A DNA stretch of 64,000 nucleotides from Leptospira semungkisensis (GTDB lineage Bacteria > Spirochaetota > Leptospiria > Leptospirales > Leptospiraceae): positions 1,054,001 through 1,118,000 of the forward strand of contig NZ_RQEP01000005.1 of the NCBI RefSeq assembly GCF_004770055.1, written 5' to 3'. Shown here piece by piece: positions 26,146-35,123 of the stretch (its first letter is position 1; each line of letters begins with the position of its first letter). The notes under the pieces were generated by a model, which saw only the letters and a program-made list of their open reading frames with translations, was not told the DNA's origin and did not search any database. The position numbers and the translations under genes were made by a program.

Positions 26146-27670
26146 AATCGAAATTATAGCCAGCGCCAAAAAAGATCCCCATTGCGACCGAATTCCCCGC
26201 CAATCCTTTTGTAAGACTCTCGATCAATTGTTGGCTTACATAAGCGCTAACAGGTCCTCCACTTAGATTCAGATCTCCTCCGAAATGCTGTAAGGAATAA
26301 TTGATCTTGGAATATTGAAAGCCAGTCCAGAAAAAGATATCACTCTTCCAATTGTATATTAGCTTTCCTGAAAGTGTGAGCCCGCTTGCTTTCCATTGAT
26401 TGGTCAGCTCACTTCTTGCCTCAAATCCTACTCCTAGGACTGCAGCTATTTGGTCTCTGGTAAAATTGGAGTCCCCGTGCAGGAATTGTTTCTGGATCTC
26501 GAATCTGGTCTCCCATTTCTCATTCCATTTGGAGTCGACTGCCAATCCCATCGACTGGCCCTGTAGAAAATCGCTGAAGTTTGTGCCGTTTCGGATCGCC
26601 CAGTTAAACGCGAGTGCATTCGAAGGATCTTTAGGAGAGATCTCTGTTGTGGAGTTGTCTATTCCCTTCTGCCAAATCCTTTGGTAACCTAGGATCGGTC
26701 TTAATTCAAAGAATCGGTTGGCATATACTGTATAAGACACTTGCGCATAAGCCTGTTTATAACTCAGAGAATGATAAGGAGAACCTACCGTAAAAGCATT
26801 CTGAAAGATAGAAGTTCCCGAGACTGGATAAACGATCTGCCCGAAGTTTTGTGCGGATTCTTTGGCCTGCAGTTCGCTTCCGCCTAGATCTCCTACGAAT
26901 CGTTTCCAATAATATCTTAGATTGATGGTCTTTGCCGGGCCGTTCTGGTACTGAGGCGAAGAATATAAAAACCCTCCGTTGTTTCCAAGGATGGTTGCGT
27001 ATTGTTCTACTCCTCTTTGGAAATTGGAGACTTGGCTTTGGTAGGAACTCCTACCCAGTCCGAAGGAAATTTCAAGACCATTCCTTTCTGCAATCCGTTT
27101 ACGAACCTCTTCATCCTGATCCTTGCTCTCGGCAACCTGAGGTTTTAGAGTTTGCTCCTGCACCTCGAGAGGTTTCGGCGTTTCTTGTAATTGGATTGGC
27201 TTAACAGGCTCTTCCTGGACTTGGATTTGCTTAGGCGGCTCTTCTGTTGTTGGAGTAGGTTTCGAAACTTCTTCAGGAAGTGGTTCGGGTTGCTTTTCTT
27301 CCTCTTTTGGTTGAGGTTCCGGCTTGGCCTTTATCTCTTCTTCATTCGGCTTAGGCTCCGGTGTTGGCTTTTCGACCTTTTCTTTCTCGCCGATCTCTAG
27401 TTTGCGCTTCTTCTCTGCTTTCTTTAGTTTTAGTTCCGGTTTAGGTTCTTCGATTGGTTTTGTCTTTTTGAAACTGATCTTTCTGATATCGGATTTGGAG
27501 ACTTCTCGAATCGTCCCGTCTTTTAATCTCAAAAATACTTGGGTGGAGTTTTGCTGTACCACTTCTGCCTTGATGATCTTTCCGTTCTTCATGTAAACGG
27601 ATTGGTCCTCGGCAAACGTACTTGTTGCAAAGAATAAGAATAGTAAAAAGAAACGAGAGTATTTACTCAT
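26120..27670 (-). CDS. tandem surface paralogue 1: signal peptide, beta domain, long charged linker, putative barrel
   Basis: 516 residues with a signal peptide (RFFLLFLFFATSTFA). The first ~50 mature residues form a small beta domain, SVYMKNGKIIKAEVVQQNS ... GTIREVSKSDIRKISF, shared with its two neighbours. Then comes a ~130-residue Lys/Glu/Pro/Gln linker with repeated KPEPxP-like units (TonB-like in composition), far longer than in the paralogues. From ~205 an aromatic, alternating beta pattern (LEISFGLGRSSYQSQ ... YNFDFKRSVSLQ) looks like an outer-membrane barrel. Function unknown. Third in a row after msbA-lpxK; the 148 bases before it are AT-rich with one TCTCGCGAGA palindrome (27797-27806). 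Confidence 0.72.
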   Translation of the reverse strand: MSKYSRFFLLFLFFATSTFAEDQSVYMKNGKIIKAEVVQQNSTQVFLRLKDGTIREVSKSDIRKISFKKTKPIEEPKPELKLKKAEKKRKLEIGEKEKVEKPTPEPKPNEEEIKAKPEPQPKEEEKQPEPLPEEVSKPTPTTEEPPKQIQVQEEPVKPIQLQETPKPLEVQEQTLKPQVAESKDQDEEVRKRIAERNGLEISFGLGRSSYQSQVSNFQRGVEQYATILGNNGGFLYSSPQYQNGPAKTINLRYYWKRFVGDLGGSELQAKESAQNFGQIVYPVSGTSIFQNAFTVGSPYHSLSYKQAYAQVSYTVYANRFFELRPILGYQRIWQKGIDNSTTEISPKDPSNALAFNWAIRNGTNFSDFLQGQSMGLAVDSKWNEKWETRFEIQKQFLHGDSNFTRDQIAAVLGVGFEARSELTNQWKASGLTLSGKLIYNWKSDIFFWTGFQYSKINYSLQHFGGDLNLSGGPVSAYVSQQLIESLTKGLAGNSVAMGIFFGAGYNFDFKRSVSLQ

Positions 27671-27818
27671 GCGCGAGGTTATTAGACGAAGAGATTAAAA
27701 TCTATATCCGAAAGGTCAAAAAATTTGAGGTTACGTTTTTCTCAAAAAAAGATTCTATCGGAAAGATTGAAGTCTTATTTTTCTCTAAATGGAAAATCTC
27801 GCGAGAAATAGAAAATCC

Positions 27819-29177
27819 CTATTTGTTAAAATCGAGAGAATAAGAAGCACCGATTAGTACTGTAGTCGATTTTGTATCTTTGGCATAAGTCGGTCCAAGA
27901 AACGAATCGAATAGAGCTTTGATTGCAATCAGATCGGTTGGGGCTGCGTTATTGCCTCCTCCTTCGAAATAAAGATTCGCGTTATTGATCTTATATTTCA
28001 AATCCATAGAATTGATCCCGATCCAGAAATTTACTCCGTACTTCCAATTATATAATAATTTCAGATTGATGGTAGTCCCGGTGACATTCCATTTATTATA
28101 AATTCCGAATGAATCAGTACTGAACTGGTCCAGAATAGGAGCGAACAGGTAAGTACTTTGCTTATAAGTTCCGTCGCCTCTCAAATGCATGGATTGGATT
28201 CCTGTTCTGAGTTCGAAATTTCCGGGCAATTTCATATCGAATTGCAATCCTATAGAATATCCTTTTAAGGAATCGCTTACAGGTTTGGGGATTAAACCGT
28301 AATATTGCTCTGTCCCGGTAGAAGAACCTGGAGAAAAAGTGAATCGAGAGTTATCATCTCCTTTGAACCAAAATTGATGCATTCCAACGACAGGTCTTAT
28401 ATCGTATTTAGGTTTAGGGTATACCGAATAAGAAACGTTTCCGAATACGTGTTTCATCGAATTCTGGTAGGAGCCGGATTCTACGTCAGGGACTGTCACT
28501 GCGTTGATATTGTTTGTCCCTACTGATGTTTGTTTTGCGTTAGACGTAATTGTGCTTCCACCCACTTCGGCAACGAATCGATTTAAAGAATATCGGATCT
28601 CTGCAGCACTTGCCTTTCCCGAAGAGATCTGCGGAGGTGTTGGCGCGGTGAATTGGCCGTTATTTCCTCCGATCTCTTGTGCAGTAGCGACAGCTTGCTC
28701 ATAGAAGTAAGGAGATTGGTAGTTTAGGTTTCCTGCACCTGAACCCAAAAAGATTTCTAATTTATGGCGTCTTGATTCTTCGATCTCTTTCTTTCTTTGC
28801 TCAGCCTTTTCATTCTTTGCGGCCAGCTTCTTAGATTCTTCTTCCTGTTTTTTTAAATCTTCTTGTTGCTGCTGAGCGATCTGTTCCGGCGTAAGAACAG
28901 GAGTTATAGGTGGTGTAGCGGTTTTGTCTTTTGTTTCCGGAAGTTTGCCGGCTTCTCTAAAGGCGACCCGCCTCACTTCCAATTTGGAAATCTCTCGTAT
29001 GGTTCCGTCAGGCAATCTTACGGTAAGCTTTACTGCAGTTTGGTTGATGATCTCTCCGGTCAGTACTTTTCCATCTTTCAGATAAATTACCTGATCGTTT
29101 GGAAATAATGGGCTCGCGGAGAATATTACAAATCCGACGCAGAGTAAGACTCGAATTTTCATTTGTATTTGTTGCAT
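27819..29177 (-). CDS. tandem surface paralogue 2: signal peptide, beta domain, coiled linker, putative barrel
   Basis: About 452 residues. I start at the ATG at 29177 (MQQIQMKIRVLL) because GGA lies seven bases upstream and a signal peptide follows; an ATG at 29234 would extend it without an RBS. The N-terminal domain VIYLKDGKVLTGEIINQTAV ... GTIREISKLEVRRVAF is the closest match to paralogue 1. Its linker is shorter and charged/Gln-rich (IAQQQQEDLKKQEEESKKL), probably helical. The C-terminal part has barrel-like alternation, ending GASYSLDFNK. Role unknown; the shared N-terminal domain suggests a common partner. Confidence 0.72.
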   Translation of the reverse strand: MQQIQMKIRVLLCVGFVIFSASPLFPNDQVIYLKDGKVLTGEIINQTAVKLTVRLPDGTIREISKLEVRRVAFREAGKLPETKDKTATPPITPVLTPEQIAQQQQEDLKKQEEESKKLAAKNEKAEQRKKEIEESRRHKLEIFLGSGAGNLNYQSPYFYEQAVATAQEIGGNNGQFTAPTPPQISSGKASAAEIRYSLNRFVAEVGGSTITSNAKQTSVGTNNINAVTVPDVESGSYQNSMKHVFGNVSYSVYPKPKYDIRPVVGMHQFWFKGDDNSRFTFSPGSSTGTEQYYGLIPKPVSDSLKGYSIGLQFDMKLPGNFELRTGIQSMHLRGDGTYKQSTYLFAPILDQFSTDSFGIYNKWNVTGTTINLKLLYNWKYGVNFWIGINSMDLKYKINNANLYFEGGGNNAAPTDLIAIKALFDSFLGPTYAKDTKSTTVLIGASYSLDFNK

Positions 29178-29332
29178 TCGAATTCCGATCCAATAGTTGG
29201 AAAGCCAATCTCTCCTCCGAAAAACGATATTCAAGCAATAAATTGACTAACCAGAAATGCAATTCCTCAATATAGTAGGCGCTACAGAAAAAATTGTTAT
29301 TCGCTTAATGATGCAAAGATGGCAAAAGAATT

Positions 29333-30613
29333 TTAGAAATCTTCTTCCGGTCCGAAATTCAATGCTTTGGAAATTCCTATCTGCAGAGTGGTCGCCTTAG
29401 AAACACTTCCTACAGATCCTGCAATTGCCTTGTCTTGCAAATTCAATTGCGTTGCTTGAAGGAGAGAAGGCGCCGGATCTCCAGGCTTGATGACGGAAGG
29501 GAATGTTCCATCTTGGAGAGAATAATTCCATTGGTAACTGTCGTATCTGATCCAGAAACCAAGACCCATTCTCCAGAAATAACTTAGCTTTAAGGAAACA
29601 TGATTTCCTGTAGCCTTCCAACTAAAGGTGTAATCTGCAGGAAGGATGAGTGGCTGCGTAGGAATTGCCAAAGTAGTAACTGAATATTGCTGATGAAGAG
29701 TTTGGTTTCCCTTCAATTGCATTCTTTCCACTTCCAATCTTGCTTCGAATTTGGATCCGAGTAAGTAAGCGAAGCCAAGGCCAAAGGTGCCTCCTTTTAA
29801 TTGCTCGGAAGAATGGAAGATAGAGTATCCTGTTACGTTACTCGGTTGGAAGACTGTGGATTGATCGTCCGTAGTCTTATTCCAAATTCTTGTGTAACCG
29901 ATCGTAGGATAGAGTTCGAAATTCGGCTTTGCCAGAAGAGAATAAGACGTTTTGAACATTCCTGCCTTTAGTTCTTGAGGATATGTTCCTGTGACTAGGA
30001 TAAGTTGGGCTTCTGGTCCTATATTTTGTGAAGTAGAAGAAGAGTGAGTGCTCATTCCCCCAGCTTCTATCGAAAACCTTTTGAATTTATATGCGATGCC
30101 TGCGGTGCCTGCTCCATTCGGAGTTTGATTCGGTCCCTTAGTTAAAAGGAAAGGTGTCCCGTTCGTGACCACTGCAAAAATATTCTGGTACTTATAATAG
30201 AGATTTATAGCATGAGAATCATCTTTTCCACCGCCACCACCTGCATAGAATTCTAAGAAATTTCTTTCCAAAGGATTTCTGACGACTCTCTTGTACACTT
30301 TTGCTACGGGAGGAGGCGCTACCACAGGAGGAGGAACAACTGCCGGCTCTGGAGGCTTTTCTGGGATCGGTTCCGGTTTCTTTTCGGGAGGAGGAGTGGT
30401 TCCATCCTTATAGGCGATCCTAAGAATCGTAACCTTTTGGATCCTTTGCACTTCCTTGTTCGGCAATTCCAGCTCTATATAGGTTGCGGTTTGGTTAAGG
30501 ATTTCTCCTTTCAATGTCTTGCCGTTTCGCAAATAGATCGTTTGCGGTTCCGAAAATACGGAATACGGAAGAAGGAATAAACAAATTAGAAATGCGAGTT
30601 TCTTTCTCATCAT
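29333..30613 (-). CDS. tandem surface paralogue 3: signal peptide, beta domain, short Pro linker, putative barrel
   Basis: 426 residues with a signal peptide (LAFLICLFLLPYSVFS). The N-terminal domain TIYLRNGKTLKGEILNQTAT ... is recognisably the same as in paralogues 1 and 2, but more diverged at the second half (VQRIQKVTILRIAY instead of GTIREISK-). The linker is short and Pro-rich (EPIPEKPPEPAVVPPPVVA). The C-terminal part begins LEFYAGGGGGK and alternates like a barrel. It follows lpxK after 53 bases, so it may share the msbA-lpxK transcript. Unknown function; an envelope role is likely. Confidence 0.72.
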   Translation of the reverse strand: MMRKKLAFLICLFLLPYSVFSEPQTIYLRNGKTLKGEILNQTATYIELELPNKEVQRIQKVTILRIAYKDGTTPPPEKKPEPIPEKPPEPAVVPPPVVAPPPVAKVYKRVVRNPLERNFLEFYAGGGGGKDDSHAINLYYKYQNIFAVVTNGTPFLLTKGPNQTPNGAGTAGIAYKFKRFSIEAGGMSTHSSSTSQNIGPEAQLILVTGTYPQELKAGMFKTSYSLLAKPNFELYPTIGYTRIWNKTTDDQSTVFQPSNVTGYSIFHSSEQLKGGTFGLGFAYLLGSKFEARLEVERMQLKGNQTLHQQYSVTTLAIPTQPLILPADYTFSWKATGNHVSLKLSYFWRMGLGFWIRYDSYQWNYSLQDGTFPSVIKPGDPAPSLLQATQLNLQDKAIAGSVGSVSKATTLQIGISKALNFGPEEDF

Positions 30614-30666
30614 AACCTGAGCAAGATTGAAGATCTTAAAGAGTTTTAATGTAAAGAAAAGCGTTT

Positions 30667-31716
30667 TTATCTATTTGGAAATTTCTTTTTTATCAATTCT
30701 GCCAGATCTTTTTTGGAAGGTAAGGAGGTTTGCAGGGCCAAATAAAACCATTTAGAACTAGTTTTAGAGGAATTTAGTAAGCGGGAAATTTTCACCGCGT
30801 CCTTTTCTGTGCAGACGATCAGATCGAAGTTCTCCGAGTCTCTCGAGATTTCTAATACATCATTCTGAGTATAAGAATGATGATCGGGAAAGGCTTTGGT
30901 TTTCAATTGAGAAGGACCTAAATCGCTTAAGGATCTCCAAAATGGGGTAGGATTGCCGAGTCCTGCGACTGCATACACTGACTTCCCCGCCAATTGATCC
31001 GTTTTTAATTTAGAAGAAGAACCGAGAGATACTAATTCTTTGGATTCGAATTGAAATTTGAAGGTATGTTTGGGTTTGTACTTGGAGATCCAATCGGAGA
31101 GATCCGTTTCGAACTCTCTTTGGTATTTGGACGCGATCAAAACATCCGCTCTCGAAATGGAAGAATAGGATTCTCTAAGAAGTCCTAGCGGAAGTACGAA
31201 ATCCATTTTGGAAATCCGAGTGCAATCCAAAAGCACCAGATCCAAATCTCTTGCGAGCGCATGGTGTTGGAATCCGTCATCTAACAATGCGAAGACGATA
31301 TCATTCTCTTTCAAACTCTCATCTTTACGGTATTGCAAATAGGACTCGTAGCGATTGCTTCCTACATAGACATTCACAAAGGGCAGATTCTTTTTTAATA
31401 AATAAGGTTCATCGCCTACTTGAGAAGGTTCCGAACTAGGATCCACTCTTCGGATCCCTGAACCGGAAGAGCCGTAACCTCGAGTCAATATTAGGATGGG
31501 TACTTTAGGAAATTCTGAATGAAGTAAATTTGCGAGATGGATGGTAAAAGGAGTTTTGCCGGTTCCTCCCACACTGAAATTTCCTACGCTGATTGTAAAT
31601 GCATTCGGAAGAGTCTTTGTCTTTTTAAGACGTCTATCCAAATAGAAAAGGATCTTATAGACTAGACTGAGAGGATAAAGAATAGGAAAGAATAGGATTC
31701 TAAGAAAGGAAAGCAT
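30667..31716 (-). CDS. lpxK: tetraacyldisaccharide 4'-kinase LpxK
   Basis: 349 residues. Phosphorylates the 4' position of the lipid A disaccharide at the inner face of the cytoplasmic membrane. An N-terminal membrane-associated helix is followed by TISVGNFSVGGTGKTPF, with the Walker A residues GGTGKT at 50-55, a typical LpxK signature. TRGYGSSGSG and VGDEPYLL come next, then the conserved DDGFQH, and CTEKDAVK near the C-terminus. All are LpxK motifs. It lies 11 bases after msbA, the classical msbA-lpxK arrangement. Firm call. Confidence 0.96.
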   Translation of the reverse strand: MLSFLRILFFPILYPLSLVYKILFYLDRRLKKTKTLPNAFTISVGNFSVGGTGKTPFTIHLANLLHSEFPKVPILILTRGYGSSGSGIRRVDPSSEPSQVGDEPYLLKKNLPFVNVYVGSNRYESYLQYRKDESLKENDIVFALLDDGFQHHALARDLDLVLLDCTRISKMDFVLPLGLLRESYSSISRADVLIASKYQREFETDLSDWISKYKPKHTFKFQFESKELVSLGSSSKLKTDQLAGKSVYAVAGLGNPTPFWRSLSDLGPSQLKTKAFPDHHSYTQNDVLEISRDSENFDLIVCTEKDAVKISRLLNSSKTSSKWFYLALQTSLPSKKDLAELIKKKFPNR

Positions 31717-31727
31717 GGCTCTGCCTC

Positions 31728-33611
31728 TTAAGTCGGAGACTCGGCGAATTGCATTTCGTATAATTTCTTGTATTTTCCATCCAGGCGGATCAGCTCGGAA
31801 TGAGATCCGTATTCTACCACTTTTCCTGCTTCCATAGCAAAGATAGTATCTGCGATCTGCACTGTGGAAAGTCTATGCGCAATGATAAGTACGGTCCTAT
31901 TTTTGTATAAGGACTCGAGTGCCTGTTGGACCACTCTTTCGGATTCTGTGTCTAACGCAGAGGTAGCTTCATCCAGGATCAATATCTCTGGATTATTCAA
32001 TAATGCCCTTGCTATCGAGATCCTTTGTCTTTGGCCTCCGGATAGCATGACCCCTCTTTCTCCCACCACCGTGTCGAATCCATCTTCAAAGGAAAGGATG
32101 AAGTCGGTGGCAAATGCCATCTCGGAAGCTTCTCTCATTTTTTCTTCGGAGACGTTTTCGGTTCCGTAGCAGATATTCTCTCTGATGGTTCCGTTGAATA
32201 GAAATACCTGTTGGTTTACGATAGAGACTTTTTTGCGTAATGCAGCAAGGTCCAAATTTCTTAGATCGGTTCCGTCCCAAGTGATGGAGCCTTCGCTTGG
32301 ATCAACCAATCTAGGAATTAGATCCACGATGGTGGACTTTCCTGCACCGGAAGCTCCGACTAACGCAACTGTGGCGCCTTTCGGAATAGTAAGATTCAGA
32401 TCGGAGAGCGCAGGTGTTTTTGCTCCCGGATATGTGTAACCTACGGATTCGAATTTTAATTCTTTAGAAAGTCTTTTAGGAAGGATCGGATTTGCAGGTT
32501 GTTTGATATCCGTTTCGCTATCCAGCATTTCGAATACTCTGTTTCCTGCGGCGACCGCACTTTGGATAGAGTTGGATAGCATTCCCATTTGCTTGAACGG
32601 TCTAGTAAGGAACACAAGAGTTAAGAAGAAGACCATGAAGTCTCCTAAAGAGAATTGTCTTAGTTCCATTAAATAGGCTCCGAAGCCTAAGAAAATTACC
32701 GCGACAATTGAACTGGAAAGTTCCACTAAGGAAGGACCGATCTGATGATAAAAATGTCCCTTGAATGTTTTCTCGGAGAGATCGTTATTGATCTCCCAGA
32801 ATCTGCCAGCTTCGGTCTTCTCCATGGAGAAGGCTCGGATGACTCGGATCCCTGAGATGACTTCCTGCAAGTGACCGTTCAAAGCGGATAATCTTTCCTG
32901 TTGGTTGCGTGTGGCCTTGCGAATTCTATCTGCGAAAGAAGTTACCGGTCCCATGATCAACGGAACGATTACGAGAACCGCAACAAACATTTCCCAACTG
33001 ATGATGAGGAGGATGAGCAAGTGAGTTATGATATAGAAGAAGTCTACAATTGCATCTTTCAAGTCCGAGCTGATCAACTTTGCCAAGACCTCAACATCGT
33101 TGATGATCCTACTCATGAAAATTCCCGTCTTTTCCTGCACGAACTGATTGAGAGGAAGTTCTTGGGCCTTGGAATATAGCTCGAGTCGCAAATCCCTGAC
33201 GGCGAGATATCCTCCCGAGTTGATGCAGTACACTGCACCTGCGAGGAAAAGAAGCTTTGCCAAATAGATCGGAAAGATGAACAAACAAAAAAGAAGTACT
33301 AATTCGTCTTTAGGAAGAGAAGATAAATATCCGTTAGCGCCTACCTTTGCTTCCGCAAGGATCAATTCTAGTTTCTGAACGCCTTCTACTTCCTTGCCTG
33401 AGTTTTGTATTTCTAAAACGGATCTGTCTTTTTTTGTAAGAGTGATCTGAAAGTCGGCTTTGCCGCCTTTTCCGATCGCATCGAAGATAGGGATGATACT
33501 GGTTAAGGACGCTCCATTTAGTACGGAGACGAGAAAGGATAGTACGACCCCGGTGATCAGTCTGTATTTATACTTGAAGGAATACCCCAAGAGGCGTCTA
33601 TAGACGTTCAT
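31728..33611 (-). CDS. msbA: MsbA-type lipid A / LPS ABC exporter
   Basis: 627-residue half-transporter with an N-terminal six-helix domain and a C-terminal ATPase. Walker A GASGAGKST (419-427), signature LSGGQRQR (523-530), Walker B ILILDEATSALD and the H-loop AHRLSTV are all intact. MsbA flips core-lipid A across the inner membrane. Residues ~65-115 form a polar insertion in the first periplasmic loop, longer than in E. coli MsbA. The adjacent lpxK supports lipid A over drug export. The gene diverges from a solute-binding lipoprotein gene with only nine bases between annotated starts, so its promoter must lie inside that gene. Confidence 0.9.
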   Translation of the reverse strand: MNVYRRLLGYSFKYKYRLITGVVLSFLVSVLNGASLTSIIPIFDAIGKGGKADFQITLTKKDRSVLEIQNSGKEVEGVQKLELILAEAKVGANGYLSSLPKDELVLLFCLFIFPIYLAKLLFLAGAVYCINSGGYLAVRDLRLELYSKAQELPLNQFVQEKTGIFMSRIINDVEVLAKLISSDLKDAIVDFFYIITHLLILLIISWEMFVAVLVIVPLIMGPVTSFADRIRKATRNQQERLSALNGHLQEVISGIRVIRAFSMEKTEAGRFWEINNDLSEKTFKGHFYHQIGPSLVELSSSIVAVIFLGFGAYLMELRQFSLGDFMVFFLTLVFLTRPFKQMGMLSNSIQSAVAAGNRVFEMLDSETDIKQPANPILPKRLSKELKFESVGYTYPGAKTPALSDLNLTIPKGATVALVGASGAGKSTIVDLIPRLVDPSEGSITWDGTDLRNLDLAALRKKVSIVNQQVFLFNGTIRENICYGTENVSEEKMREASEMAFATDFILSFEDGFDTVVGERGVMLSGGQRQRISIARALLNNPEILILDEATSALDTESERVVQQALESLYKNRTVLIIAHRLSTVQIADTIFAMEAGKVVEYGSHSELIRLDGKYKKLYEMQFAESPT

Positions 33612-33620
33612 AGGTCCGGA

Positions 33621-35123
33621 ATGTTTTATCCTAGCTTTCTAGATGCGGCTCCGAGCCTTTCTCAGGCAAAAACGAAACCGACTCTTACCTTTTCTGTGGC
33701 TTTCCTTCTTTTGTCCCTTCTTTTTTGTCATTGCGGAAAAGCGGAGAGAATCCCCGGAAAACTGGTGTTTTCGCTGCCATCTGATCCTATTTCTTTGGAG
33801 CCTTTCCGATCCACGGACTTATCTTCTCGAATTATTCTAAAATATATCTCACCTAAATTATTCGAGATGAATGAGGAAGGTGTTCCGGTCCCTTCTCTCG
33901 TGAGATCATACAAGTTATCCGAAAGAAGAGATCCTAAGGCTAGAGGACTTGTCTTAGAATTAAAAAACTCAGAAGTAGATCAGAGAAAGATTTCTGCAGG
34001 AATCGTTTTAGCTTCCTTAGAAAAATTAAGAAACACTCCCGGGCCGAGAAGAAGCACGTACTCTTTCCTAAAAGGAGGAAGAATACTCTCCGATTTCTCT
34101 CTAGAGATCTATTTCGAAGGAGGTTTGAGAGAAGCTTTAGAAAAACTTTCTCTTCCTCAAGCTTGGATCGATTGTGGATCTCCGGAGAAGGCTTGTGGAG
34201 ACTTTAAAGTTTTTGAATGGAAGAGAAATAATTATATTCGATTGGTCGCTAGCGATCCGAATGCTTCGGTTTCGGAGATATTGTTCCGAATTCTTCCGCA
34301 GGCGAGTACAGGTTTGTATTTGTATAGGAAGGATGAATTGGATCTGATGAAGCTGCCGATCTTTCTTGCTCGTAACTCCATGGTGCAAGAGGATCATATC
34401 TCTGTTCGCAAAGGAGGCGGTGTACAATACGTTGCGATCAATGCCAAGGATAAATGCTTCGATAAGAATTTTAGAAAAGCCTTAAATTATTCCGTAGATA
34501 AAAGGCGCATCATAAAGGTTTTGTTAGAAGGCAAGGCTGAGGTTTCCGTCGGCCCCTTCCCCCAAACTGTTGCGAATGCATGGACTAAACCAGAAGAATC
34601 ATATCCGCATAATCCCAGTTTGGCGAAGAAATATCTATCCCAGTCTTCCTGTTATCCGAAGATCTTAGAGAGAGAATTGGAATTTAGGATGAGAGGGGAC
34701 GAAGAGAACCAAGCGAATGGAGCTGCAATCGTTCAAGATCTGAAAGAACTCGGATTGAAAATCAAGATCCTTCCTATGGAGAAGGCGATTTTGTATAAGG
34801 AGAATGGAGAAGGAAAGGGAGACCTGACTCTTCTCTTTTGGTTTGCGGATATTCCTGGACCTTGGGGTTTCTTGGATCCTTTATTTGCAGGAGATCGTTT
34901 TGGGAATGGAGGCAATCGAGCCTTCTTCTCTGATCCTTCTTTGCAAAAGATTTTCGAGGATGTAAGGTCCACGGATCGATCGGATCTTAGACCTCAAACG
35001 GAAAAGACACTCTCTATTCTTTCAGAAGAGGCGCCTTGGATCTTTCTTTGGTCACCTTTTGAGTTGTATCTAGTCGGAGATAGAGTAGAAGGAAATTCTA
35101 CTCTTCGCTCGAATTTTCTCTAG
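33621..35123 (+). CDS. extracellular solute-binding lipoprotein, family 5 type
   Basis: 500 residues. A hydrophobic stretch (FSVAFLLLSLLFCHCG) holds two cysteines, Cys36 and Cys38, either of which could be the lipidated residue. Then comes the OppA/DppA-type fold: LVFSLPSDPISLEPFRSTD near the start, YVAINAKDKCFDKNFRKALNYSVDKRRI in the middle, the family-5 hallmark (quoted in parts). These proteins capture peptides or similar solutes for an ABC importer; no permease genes are adjacent. The ATG at 33621 has a poor RBS and is nine bases from the msbA start, so the true start may be further in. It overlaps the opposite PBP gene by 26 bases at the 3' end. Confidence 0.8.
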   Translation: MFYPSFLDAAPSLSQAKTKPTLTFSVAFLLLSLLFCHCGKAERIPGKLVFSLPSDPISLEPFRSTDLSSRIILKYISPKLFEMNEEGVPVPSLVRSYKLSERRDPKARGLVLELKNSEVDQRKISAGIVLASLEKLRNTPGPRRSTYSFLKGGRILSDFSLEIYFEGGLREALEKLSLPQAWIDCGSPEKACGDFKVFEWKRNNYIRLVASDPNASVSEILFRILPQASTGLYLYRKDELDLMKLPIFLARNSMVQEDHISVRKGGGVQYVAINAKDKCFDKNFRKALNYSVDKRRIIKVLLEGKAEVSVGPFPQTVANAWTKPEESYPHNPSLAKKYLSQSSCYPKILERELEFRMRGDEENQANGAAIVQDLKELGLKIKILPMEKAILYKENGEGKGDLTLLFWFADIPGPWGFLDPLFAGDRFGNGGNRAFFSDPSLQKIFEDVRSTDRSDLRPQTEKTLSILSEEAPWIFLWSPFELYLVGDRVEGNSTLRSNFL

